Below, in pieces: positions 27,866-36,334 of a DNA stretch of 64,000 nucleotides (positions are counted from its first letter, which is position 1; each line of letters opens with the position of its first letter). The translations under genes were made by a program, and so were the position numbers. The notes below the pieces were generated by a model. The model did no database searches and was not told the DNA's origin. It was given only the letters and a program-made list of their open reading frames with translations. The DNA comes from Coleofasciculus sp. FACHB-T130 (GTDB lineage: Bacteria > Cyanobacteriota > Cyanobacteriia > Cyanobacteriales > FACHB-T130). The DNA lies in the NCBI RefSeq assembly GCF_014695375.1, contig NZ_JACJOG010000053.1:1-64000 (forward strand), in the 5' to 3' direction.

Positions 27866-27896
27866 GATACCCGACTTCTTCAAGAAGTCGGGTATC
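27866..27896. repeat. Near-perfect palindrome, 15-bp arms
   Basis: GATACCCGACTTCTT and AAGAAGTCGGGTATC flank a single central C. Such CCCGACTTCTT palindromes are scattered in cyanobacterial intergenic DNA; 58895-58932 is a looser relative. The wider gap 27666-28071 contains no gene. Confidence 0.7.
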
Positions 27897-27952
27897 TCGC
27901 TTTGACGACTTATGGAGAAGCGCTCATCGTCAACTTATTAGCCCTGGAAATT

Positions 27953-27994
27953 GGAAATCGCGGCTAAACAAAATAAGTCCGCGCCAAGCGGACT
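27953..27994 (+). repeat. Dispersed intergenic repeat copy
   Basis: GGAAATCGCGGCTAAACAAA followed by a GTCCGC...GCGGAC stem. It belongs to the family seen at 8784, 42313 and 54160. Confidence 0.6.
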
Positions 27995-28071
27995 AACGAA
28001 AAATCATAAATTTTAAACCAGAGAAGGCAGGTTTTGTGTGTATAGCTGCGGTTTCAACCACCTAGCCTATC

Positions 28072-28401
28072 TTAATTTAACTGCGCCTTTCTATAAATGG
28101 CACAAAGACGAGACGGTTTAAATATTTTTGCTTTGAACATAAAGTTCGGCGGCACGTTGATGATAATATGATCGTCAGATTCTTTATATGTTTCAAATTC
28201 TGCTGGCATTCCTTTGGGAGTTGCAGTGCTGTAAGGAACAGGTTGAAAAAGTAATTCTGTAAACTCAACCCCTTCCCAGTTTGTCTGTTCGGTAATTTGG
28301 GTGAGAAAAGCTTCACCTGTTAATAAACTGAACAGAGCTTCCTTCGCTTCTGGAAGAAGCGCAAAACTACTGTCAAAATTCTCGACGATTTTAAGACCCA
28401 T
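28072..28401 (-). CDS. Hypothetical protein
   Basis: A 109-aa soluble protein (starts MGLKIVENFDSSFALLPEAK) with no signal peptide or membrane segment. It has mixed alpha/beta character and no motif I recognise; PPNFMFKAKIFKPSRLCAIY near the end is basic. No Shine-Dalgarno is evident upstream. The length, unbroken frame and ordinary codon use favour a real gene, but not strongly. It is alone, between a repeat-rich gap and the pentapeptide gene. Confidence 0.5.
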   Translation of the reverse strand: MGLKIVENFDSSFALLPEAKEALFSLLTGEAFLTQITEQTNWEGVEFTELLFQPVPYSTATPKGMPAEFETYKESDDHIIINVPPNFMFKAKIFKPSRLCAIYRKAQLN

Positions 28402-28622
28402 TTTACAAATACACTCTAATTAATCAACAACGGTCAACGCGCTGCTATTGGGAAGCAAAGTAGGTAGACCTAAGATATTTTACATATACATGGAGAGTAG
28501 ATGGAACGCGATCGCGCGTTGATTCAGCCAAGGGATACCTCTAGACAAACGCCGCGCCCTCTTCGCGTTGGGCGATATTCTGCTTTGGTTCTGGACATCC
28601 CTTAAGATGTTCCCAATCCTTT

Positions 28623-29123
28623 TCACTCATGGATACTGCCATCGGGCATAATTGCCTGAGTCAGAATGGCTCCGCTCAAGTCAACTTCCAACAAATCGGC
28701 TCCTCTGAGATTGGATCGACTCAAATTAGCTCCATATAGATTCACTCCATTCAAGTTAGCTCCCCCCAAAAAAGCTTCACTTAAATTTGCATAACTAAGG
28801 TTTGTCCCACTGAGGTCTGCTTTCCATAAGTTCGCGCCAGTTAAATTGGCTTTACTGAGATCCGATCGCCTTAAGTCGATTGCAGCCAAATCAGCTTGAC
28901 TTAGGTTAGCGCCAACTAGGACAATTCCGCTTAGACAAGCAGTTCTTAAATTGGCTCCCATCAAGTTAAATGTAGAAATACATAGCTTGCCTGTCTGCAT
29001 TGTTACCTTACTAAAGGTTCTTTGTCCGGTAGCGTATCGTTTGAGAAGTTCGTCAGCTTTTTTTTGAACCAACTCTGGCTGTGGATTCGCTGATGAATCA
29101 GTTTTCTGAGAGATAACTTCCAT
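28623..29123 (-). CDS. Pentapeptide-repeat protein
   Basis: A 166-aa protein. After an N-terminal helix (KADELLKRYATGQRTFSKV) it contains about 18 A(D/N)LXX-type repeats at about residues 52-155 (GANLSQADLAAIDLRRSDLS), which fold into a right-handed quadrilateral beta-helix. It ends QAIMPDGSIHE, a terminal pattern also seen just before the RidA part of the fusion at 54281-55522. There is no signal peptide, so it is cytoplasmic. The function is unknown; pentapeptide proteins mostly act through protein contacts. Confidence 0.85.
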   Translation of the reverse strand: MEVISQKTDSSANPQPELVQKKADELLKRYATGQRTFSKVTMQTGKLCISTFNLMGANLRTACLSGIVLVGANLSQADLAAIDLRRSDLSKANLTGANLWKADLSGTNLSYANLSEAFLGGANLNGVNLYGANLSRSNLRGADLLEVDLSGAILTQAIMPDGSIHE

Positions 29124-29532
29124 GTAATACTCTTGGATTCAGATTGAATATTTTTTTATCATCCCCCTTTAGACATAAAAATAAGCATTGGAAATGATAA
29201 AGAATCTATAAAAGTTTAGTGAAGTTTGTCATTTTTTTAGAGGTAAAGAAATAATTAAAAATTTAAGATTGTAGTGCAATTTCTTAACATTTAGTCATAC
29301 AGATGGTTATAAAAAGATGCCTGTAAAATATAGATTAAGTTACGTATTTTTCAGGAGAAATCAACAAGAAAAGTTTTCGCAATTAAGTAATACTACGCAA
29401 TATGCAATGCTAATACATTTTGTTTTTTGTTTGCAGTATATAGACTTCTTAACTCCCCAATTTATCGGGAAGCTAGAGAAGAACTGACAAAATTTGGGTA
29501 ATCGTAGGAACGAAAGACCGTAAAATCAAGGC
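29124..29532. other. Intergenic gap between divergent genes
   Basis: Strongly AT-rich, with no gene, RNA or clear repeat seen. It should contain the promoters of the pentapeptide gene and the GH116 gene. Confidence 0.4.
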
Positions 29533-32025
29533 ATGATCTATCAACGCCCTCGCCCCGAAATCCCCGATTGTACTTGGAGTCGTCCCATTGGTCTCGGCTG
29601 GGACAAACCCCACACGGTTCGCTACCCTAGTAATCTCGACGATGGCCCTTGGCACGGGATGCCCTTGGGTGGCTTTGGAGCCGGATGCATCGGTCGTTCT
29701 TCGCGTGGCGACTTTAACTTGTGGCATTTGGATGGCGGAGAACACGTCTTCCGGAGCCTGCCTGCTTGTCAGTTCAGCGTCTTCGAGCAGCCAGAAGACT
29801 CCCCCGCGCAAGCTTATGCGCTTTGTACAGAACCGCCTGAGGATGGGACTTTATCCCGGTGGTTATGGTATCCGAGCGAATCAAAAATTAAAAATGAACA
29901 ATTAAACGAGGAATCAAACTCAGCAGGCAGCACTGGAACCTATCATGCGCTGTATCCCCGCAGCTGGTTTGTTTATGAAGGGGTTTTTCAGTCTCAGTTG
30001 ACGTGCGAGCAATTCTCCCCCATTTGGGCTGGTAACTATCAAGAAAGCTCTTACCCGACAGGAATCTTTCACTGGACTGCCCACAATCCTACGGATAAGC
30101 CGATCACGATTAGCATCATGCTGACGTGGCAGAATGTCGTAGGTTGGTTTACGAATGCAATTCAATCTCCAGAAGTGCAGGTGCGGGATGATGGCAGTCC
30201 GGTTTACGAGTACCAGCCGCGCTGGGGGGATAGTACCGGAAATTTAAATCAGTGGATTGTGGACTTCCACCGAGTGGGTTGTCTGCTAGATCGGGTGAGG
30301 CTACACGATGAAGTCGGAGAGGGAGAAGGACAGTGGGCGATCGCAACTGTCACAAATCCTAGTTTAGAAGTCTTCTATCACGGTCGTTGGAACCCGATCG
30401 GGGATGGCTCAGATATTTGGGATTTATTCGCTTGTAATGGCTCGTTGCCAGATCGAGAAGATGAAACTCCGGCAGCACCGGGAGAACAAATCGGTTGCGC
30501 GATCGCTGTCCGGTTTACTCTAAAACCTGGGAGAACTCGCCAAATTCCCTTCATCGTCTGCTGGGATTTTCCAGTGATGGACTTCTCACGGAGTACCCAG
30601 CAACCAAATCTGGGCACTCAATACTACCGCCGCTACACCGATTTCTTTGGTCGAAACGGCAAAAATGCCTGGTCGATGGTTCGCACCGCTCTCAAGCAAG
30701 ATGATATGTGGAAGGATGCGATCCGAGAATGGCAACAGCCGATTTTGCAGCGTCAAGACTTGCCCAATTGGTTCAAAATGGCGCTGTTTAATGAGCTGTA
30801 CTTACTGTGCGACGGCGGCACTCTCTGGACAGCGGCTTCGGAAGATGACCCCGTGGGGCAATTTGGCGTCCTAGAGTGCTTGGATTATCGCTGGTACGAA
30901 AGCTTAGATGTGCGACTTTACGGCTCATTTGCTTTGATGATGCTCTGGCCTAAACTGGACAAAGCGGTGCTAGAAGCTTATGCACGGGCGATTTCCACCC
31001 ACGACGAGACGCCCCGAATTATCGGCTATAACCAAGCCTCAGCCATTCGCAAAGCCGCCGATGCGACGCCCCACGATTTGGGTGCCCCCAACGAGCATCC
31101 GTGGGAGAAAACGAACTACACCAGCTATCAAGATTGCAACCTGTGGAAAGATTTACCCTGCGACTTTGTGTTGCAGGTTTATCGAGATTTTGTCCTAACG
31201 GGTTCCACAGATATCGAATTTTTGCGCGAGTGTTGGGTGCCGATTGTGAAGACGCTTGCTTATGTCAAGCAATTTGATATCGATGGGGATGGGATTCCCG
31301 AAAATTCGGGTGCGCCCGATCAAACGTTCGATGATTGGAAGTTGCAGGGGGTTAGCGCCTACTGCGGCGGCTTGTGGATTGCAGCATTGGAGGCAGCGAT
31401 CGCCATTGGTGAAATATTACACAAGTCTGAGTTCAACTCCGAAGAAAATTCCCCTGATTACCAATTACCAATTACCGAATACCAAATCTGGCTAAAACAA
31501 TCCCGGCAGGTGTATCAAGAAAAACTCTGGAACGGTCAATACTACCGGCTCGATAGCGAAAGCGGCTCTGATATCGTGATGGCAGATCAGCTATGCGGTC
31601 AGTTCTACGCTCGTTTATTAAAATTACCCGATCTCGTGCCGCTTGAGCGTGCCGAATCTGCCTTAAAAACTGTCTATAATTCTTGTTTTTTGAATTTCAA
31701 TCGGCACCTCCCGCCCTCCGAACCTGAAACCTTTATCGGTGCCGTTAATGGCGTCAAACCCGACGGTACACCAGCAAACCCCGACGCGACTCATCCCCTG
31801 GAAGTTTGGACTGGTATTAACTTTGGGCTAGCAGCATTCATGATCCAGATGGGAATGAAAGAGGAAGCCTTCCAAATGACGGAAGCTGTGGTGCAGCAAA
31901 TTTATGAGAATGGGTTGCAATTCCGAACCCCGGAAGCGATTACTGCTGCCGGTACTTTCCGCGCTAGTCATTACCTGCGAGCAATGGCAATTTGGGCAAT
32001 CTACGGCATGATAACGCACTTTTAA
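29533..32025 (+). CDS. GH116 glycoside hydrolase (GBA2-type beta-glucosidase/glucosylceramidase family)
   Basis: An 830-aa cytoplasmic enzyme without signal peptide. The N-terminal beta domain opens with WSRPIGLGWDKPH and the family motif MPLGGFGAGCIGRSSRGDF. The catalytic (alpha/alpha)6 barrel carries the expected nucleophile E448 in FGVLECLDYRWYESLDVR and acid/base D600 in DQTFDDWKLQGVSAYCGGLW; both positions match those of characterised GH116 enzymes. The C-terminal part (HPLEVWTGINFGLAAFMI) is also typical. Known members cleave beta-glucosides, beta-xylosides or glucosylceramide; a cyanobacterium may use it on glucolipids or storage glucosides. It stands alone, with no linked sugar genes. 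Confidence 0.92.
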   Translation: MIYQRPRPEIPDCTWSRPIGLGWDKPHTVRYPSNLDDGPWHGMPLGGFGAGCIGRSSRGDFNLWHLDGGEHVFRSLPACQFSVFEQPEDSPAQAYALCTEPPEDGTLSRWLWYPSESKIKNEQLNEESNSAGSTGTYHALYPRSWFVYEGVFQSQLTCEQFSPIWAGNYQESSYPTGIFHWTAHNPTDKPITISIMLTWQNVVGWFTNAIQSPEVQVRDDGSPVYEYQPRWGDSTGNLNQWIVDFHRVGCLLDRVRLHDEVGEGEGQWAIATVTNPSLEVFYHGRWNPIGDGSDIWDLFACNGSLPDREDETPAAPGEQIGCAIAVRFTLKPGRTRQIPFIVCWDFPVMDFSRSTQQPNLGTQYYRRYTDFFGRNGKNAWSMVRTALKQDDMWKDAIREWQQPILQRQDLPNWFKMALFNELYLLCDGGTLWTAASEDDPVGQFGVLECLDYRWYESLDVRLYGSFALMMLWPKLDKAVLEAYARAISTHDETPRIIGYNQASAIRKAADATPHDLGAPNEHPWEKTNYTSYQDCNLWKDLPCDFVLQVYRDFVLTGSTDIEFLRECWVPIVKTLAYVKQFDIDGDGIPENSGAPDQTFDDWKLQGVSAYCGGLWIAALEAAIAIGEILHKSEFNSEENSPDYQLPITEYQIWLKQSRQVYQEKLWNGQYYRLDSESGSDIVMADQLCGQFYARLLKLPDLVPLERAESALKTVYNSCFLNFNRHLPPSEPETFIGAVNGVKPDGTPANPDATHPLEVWTGINFGLAAFMIQMGMKEEAFQMTEAVVQQIYENGLQFRTPEAITAAGTFRASHYLRAMAIWAIYGMITHF

Positions 32026-32724
32026 CGGCAGTATCCCGATATTTTTTGTTATCCGAATTTCCCTTGGGGATGCTACACATTTAATCCCCCAACTCTCCAC
32101 TCAATTGGAGAAAAGAGAAGCATTCAGTGTAGCGGTAAAAATGTGAAATGAAATCGTTTTTCCCCGATTAGCCAACAGCATCCTCTAAGGCGAAAGTGAA
32201 ATTATCCCCCTTCCCTGGTAGGGGGATTGGGGGTTAAGTTTGTCTGATTCAAGAAGGATTGAGCAGCATCCCCGTTTGTGAAATATATCAGATTGATAGA
32301 ATTTGCTGCTACACTAACGAATTTAAATATCAATTGCGAAAGACAGTGCGGAATTTACGGAGTTAAGAATGTTTATTGTAAAGTTACGATGAACAAATCG
32401 AACGATTCCATAAAGCTTCCATCATTTTTTTGTAAAGATTCTGTAAAGTTGTATGGAAGCCATGAGATTCGTTAGCGCCTCGGTTGACAAATCCTCAGTA
32501 AATTCACTAAGACATATACATTGTTAACGGTTAAATAGCCTTAACTTCCCTTTAATGCTTTTTTTACAAAAACCTAAAGTTAAAAATTTTAGGCTGTTTA
32601 TAGTTTTCGGGAAATTTATCGAAAAGATGCTTTCTGGCTAAGGATTCTAGCGGTTACTACTGCGATACCTACCGGAAACGCATATTGAGCCAATCACAAA
32701 CCTTGAAAGCTAAGAGGCTCACTG
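32026..32724. other. Long AT-rich gap before the exporter operon
   Basis: A small hairpin at 32205-32226 (TCCCCCT / AGGGGGA) may terminate the GH116 transcript. The remainder is AT-rich with many T and A runs. A 65-codon open frame at 32278-32475 shows no domain or ribosome site. The exporter promoter must lie here. Confidence 0.45.
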
Positions 32725-35700
32725 ATGAATCGGATGCTGGTACAGGGTCATCCTCCGCTTCAGGACATACAAAACGCTTACTCTAGCCTTCCCGATATCC
32801 TCAATCTCTTGAGGCTGTCCCAATCAGATACGAGCTTTGCTTCCGACTTCGAGGGAGCATTTGAACTTTGCGATTTTCAACTGGGCGATCGCCTTGTTAA
32901 CTATAGTGCCGCCACTGCCTCAGGAAATTCAGTTCGTGATGAACAAAATCAGGGGGATTTTTACCTAGTTTGTCAAGGTCGGGTGCGGCTACTGGCTTTA
33001 GACGCAGCACAGGGTAAGGAAGTTCCCGCTCTGGTGGTGGAATCGGGAGAAAGTTTTGGGGCAGAAAAGGTATTTGGCAATCATTGCGAGCTGACGAGCG
33101 CGATCGCTGCCAGTGCCGGAATTGTGGCTCGGATTTCAATTGCAGACCTTCAGCCTTGGTTAGAGCGGCTCCCGAATCTGCAAGACTACCTGCAACAGCA
33201 GGCAATTTGGCGGCAATGTCTGATTTTCTTCAAAACCTCTACAGACTGGCGGCGCTTGAGCAGCCATAGGCTACGACAACTGTTGCCCTACCTAGTAGAA
33301 ACGCGGATCGAAGCGGGAGCATCTTTGATTGAATCCACACCCTCCGAGGCGGGTCGCTTTTGGTTACGCAGCGGTCAAATTGAAAGCCGACAAGACGCAG
33401 ATTTACCCCCCCCTATCGGACAAAGTTGGGGGTATCCTCATCCCACACCGAGCAGTTGGATTGCCCAGACCGATTTAGTCGTTTATCAGTTGCCTAAGCA
33501 ACACTTTGAGGCAGCACGAGCAATTGCGCTAATCGCAGCAACTTTCTCAGAGCAGTCAGAAGCAGTTGCCGAGCGATCGCTTGAAAACGGGCACCGTGAA
33601 TCTACGGAGGAAGGGAAATTGCGGCATCAGCCAAAGAACCTGTCTCCACCAGCGTCTTGGAATGGCAATCGACCGCCACAAATTCACTCAGATGTGCAGG
33701 CAAATATCCAGCCCCCTGAATCGCCTCCGATTGCTTTTCCCAAACCCGTCAAGCGTCCGGGTCGATGGTTTTGGCAACGCTATCCCTTGATTGAGCAGCA
33801 AAGCTCTTCCGACTGCGGTGCTGCCTGCTTGACAATGATAGGGCAATATTGGGGGAAACGGTTTAGCATCACTTCCTTACGGAATCTCGCTGGCGTGGGG
33901 CGTGCCGGTGCCTCCCTGAAGAACTTAGGCGCAGCGGCAGAAAAGGTCGGATTTCACGCACAACCCGTCAGGGCGAGTTTAAACCGCTTAATCGAGGGGA
34001 AAAACCCCTGGATTGCCCACTGGCAGGGCGATCATTATGTGGTGGTTTACCGAGTCAAGGGCGATCGCATCCTGATTGCCGATCCCGCTGTCGGCAGACG
34101 ATCGCTTTCCCAGGCGGAATTTCTGGCGAGTTGGACGGGATACGCCCTGCTTCTCGATCCGACGCCAGCATTGCATGCCACCCCAACGGAAAAAAATTCT
34201 CTCAATCGCTTTTGGGGTTTGCTTTGGCCTTACCGTTCCCTGATCGGACAAATTATCCTGGCGTCTCTGCTGATCCAGATTTTTGGTCTGATTACCCCCC
34301 TGTTTACCCAGATTATTCTCGACCGGGTGGTTGTTCACAAAAGCGCGATCGCCCTGCACGTCTTCAGCCTTGGTCTGCTACTATTTGGCGTTTGGCGCGT
34401 CTGCGTCACGGGAATTCGACAATACCTGCTGGATTATTTTGGCAACCGATTAGACCTCACCCTAATCGGCGGCTTTATCAGCCATACCTTAACCTTACCC
34501 CTCGCCTTTTTTGAATCGCGCCATGTCGGGGACATTATCACGCGCGTTCAGGAAAACCAGAAAATCCAGATGTTTCTAACTCGCCAAGCGGTTACAGCTT
34601 GGTTAGACGCCTCAATGGCAATCGTCTATTTGGGGCTGATGGCTTATTACAACTGGCGTCTCACCTTAGTAGTGGTGGCGCTAATTCCCCCGATTGTCAT
34701 TTTGACGGTAGTGGCGAGTCCATTTCTCAGAGGGGTGTCGCGGAAAATCTTTAACGAGGAAGCGGGACAAAACTCCTCACTCGTGGAAATGATGACCGGC
34801 ATTGCTACAGTAAAAGCAGCAGCAGCGGAGCGAGAATTGCGCTGGCGCTGGGAAGCTCGTTTAACCAGCACCCTAAATGCCCAATTTCAGGGTCAAAAAC
34901 TGGCAAATGGCTTGCAAGTCACTGGCGGCTTCATTAATACCTTGGGTACCACGGCATTGCTTTGGTACGGCGCAACCCTGGTGATTCAGGATCGGCTCAC
35001 GATCGGTCAGTTTGTGGCGTTCAATATGATGATTGGTAGTGTCATCAACCCCGTGCTGCAACTGGTGAACCTTTGGGATGAACTGCAAGAAGTTTTGGTA
35101 TCTGTGGAACGGCTGAATGATGTGTTTTCAGCTCAACCCGAAGAAAGTCCTCAAAAACCTTTGCTAGTTCTGCCTCAGTTGCGGGGCGAGGTGAAATTGG
35201 AGAATGTAACATTCCGCTATTCTCCAGATCAAGAGCGCAATACGCTTCAGAATCTTTCTTTTGAAGTGACTGCTGGGCAAACGGTGGCAATTGTCGGGCG
35301 CAGCGGTTCTGGAAAGAGTACCTTGGTCAATCTTCTCCAGGGTTTATATCAGCCAACAAGCGGTCGAATTTGTGTCGATGGTCACGATACCCGCCATGTT
35401 TCTCCCTCATCTTTGCGGAGTCAGTTGGGGGTGGTGCCGCAGGAGTGTTTTCTGTTTTCTGGAACCATTTTAGAAAACATTACGCTCTACTCGGATGACT
35501 TCATTTTAGAGCAAGTTGTTGAAGTGGCAAAACTTGCCGAAGCTCATGCTTTTATTCAAGATATGCCGTTGGGATATCACACAAAAGTTGGGGAACGGGG
35601 GGCAAATCTCTCTGGCGGACAGAGACAACGAATTGCGATCGCTCGAGCGCTTTTGGGAAATCCTCAAATTATGATTTTAGATGAAGCTACCAGCTCTCTA

Positions 35701-35916
35701 GATACTGACTCCGAGCGGCGATTCCAGCAAAATTTAGCTCGAATTAGCCGAAATCGCACAATTTTTATCATTGCCCACCGACTCTCAACGGTCCGACACG
35801 CTGACTGCATCCTGGTCTTAGATCGAGGCATTCTAATTGAGCGCGGTACTCATGATGAACTGATTTCGCTTCAAGGTCTTTATTACCATCTAGCGCAGCA
35901 ACAACTGGATCTTTAA
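32725..35916 (+). CDS. HetC-like peptidase-C39 ABC exporter with N-terminal cNMP-binding-like domain
   Basis: A 1063-aa peptidase-containing exporter that should cut double-Gly-type leaders and export the peptide. A cyclic-nucleotide-binding-like domain sits at about residues 50-160 (FYLVCQGRVRLLAL, ESGESFGAEKVFG). The C39 protease at about 353-470 keeps its machinery: Q358, C364 (SDCGAACL), H437 (GDHYVVVY) and D453 (ADPA). Six membrane spans follow (about 500-780). The ATPase has K864 in GRSGSGKST, LSGGQRQR at 962-969 and D986/E987. The order cNMP-C39-ABC, the length, and linkage to HlyD and HetP-family genes recall HetC. The clear substrates are the peptides at 38802-40103. Confidence 0.9.
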   Translation: MNRMLVQGHPPLQDIQNAYSSLPDILNLLRLSQSDTSFASDFEGAFELCDFQLGDRLVNYSAATASGNSVRDEQNQGDFYLVCQGRVRLLALDAAQGKEVPALVVESGESFGAEKVFGNHCELTSAIAASAGIVARISIADLQPWLERLPNLQDYLQQQAIWRQCLIFFKTSTDWRRLSSHRLRQLLPYLVETRIEAGASLIESTPSEAGRFWLRSGQIESRQDADLPPPIGQSWGYPHPTPSSWIAQTDLVVYQLPKQHFEAARAIALIAATFSEQSEAVAERSLENGHRESTEEGKLRHQPKNLSPPASWNGNRPPQIHSDVQANIQPPESPPIAFPKPVKRPGRWFWQRYPLIEQQSSSDCGAACLTMIGQYWGKRFSITSLRNLAGVGRAGASLKNLGAAAEKVGFHAQPVRASLNRLIEGKNPWIAHWQGDHYVVVYRVKGDRILIADPAVGRRSLSQAEFLASWTGYALLLDPTPALHATPTEKNSLNRFWGLLWPYRSLIGQIILASLLIQIFGLITPLFTQIILDRVVVHKSAIALHVFSLGLLLFGVWRVCVTGIRQYLLDYFGNRLDLTLIGGFISHTLTLPLAFFESRHVGDIITRVQENQKIQMFLTRQAVTAWLDASMAIVYLGLMAYYNWRLTLVVVALIPPIVILTVVASPFLRGVSRKIFNEEAGQNSSLVEMMTGIATVKAAAAERELRWRWEARLTSTLNAQFQGQKLANGLQVTGGFINTLGTTALLWYGATLVIQDRLTIGQFVAFNMMIGSVINPVLQLVNLWDELQEVLVSVERLNDVFSAQPEESPQKPLLVLPQLRGEVKLENVTFRYSPDQERNTLQNLSFEVTAGQTVAIVGRSGSGKSTLVNLLQGLYQPTSGRICVDGHDTRHVSPSSLRSQLGVVPQECFLFSGTILENITLYSDDFILEQVVEVAKLAEAHAFIQDMPLGYHTKVGERGANLSGGQRQRIAIARALLGNPQIMILDEATSSLDTDSERRFQQNLARISRNRTIFIIAHRLSTVRHADCILVLDRGILIERGTHDELISLQGLYYHLAQQQLDL

Positions 35917-36334
35917 CTCCAAATGTTCTAAACCGAGCCAACTTGTATGAATTATTACAGTTTTACTTGAAATTGGTTTCATCCGTTGGCAGGAATGTGG
36001 AGCAAATTACAACCGTTACGATGTTAAAGATTCTTGTTCTGCCAAATTCTTCTTCCACGACCATTTGTTCAGTAGCATTGCAATCATCAATTCCAGTCGT
36101 CGGTGAATTGGCAGCTAATTCAGAAAATTTGGCAAAAAATATGCCAATTTGGCAGACTTTCCAAGCAGCAGAAATTAGGATAAAAAGGGAGTTCCTGTGG
36201 AAAAATTGGTAACGATGAAAAGCCAAACCAAAATGTTGCTGAAACCGGCTAAAAATGGCACCGCTCGTTAAATCCAAGCAACGAGAGCCATCCTCAATCT
36301 CAAACTTTGAACTTGCTCATTCTGGGCCACAGCC
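35917..36334. other. Gap between exporter and adaptor genes
   Basis: It contains a TTTGGCA-rich inverted segment around 36125-36155 (TTTGGCAAAAAATATGCCAA) and the tiny candidate gene at 36197-36271. An 89-codon open frame from 35943 looks random, with no ribosome site and no domain. Confidence 0.4.
36197..36271 (+). CDS. Candidate 24-aa peptide gene (speculative)
   Basis: GTG start 5 nt after an AAAGGGAG ribosome site. The peptide (VEKLVTMKSQTKMLLKPAKN, then GTAR) is basic. It lies between the HetC-like exporter and hlyD and ends in NGTAR, loosely like the short C-termini of heterocyst-pattern peptides (RGSGR). Size and chance make this weak; it is recorded because of the neighbours. Confidence 0.22.
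   Translation: MEKLVTMKSQTKMLLKPAKNGTAR

Noticed and set aside
28900-29100. Short regular repeats in the pentapeptide genes, considered as a CRISPR array
   Set aside because: They are in-frame 15-nt coding repeats with no constant repeat and spacer pattern. No CRISPR or cas gene is in the window.
35943-36212. 89-codon open frame between exporter and hlyD
   Set aside because: No ribosome site, odd composition and no domain.
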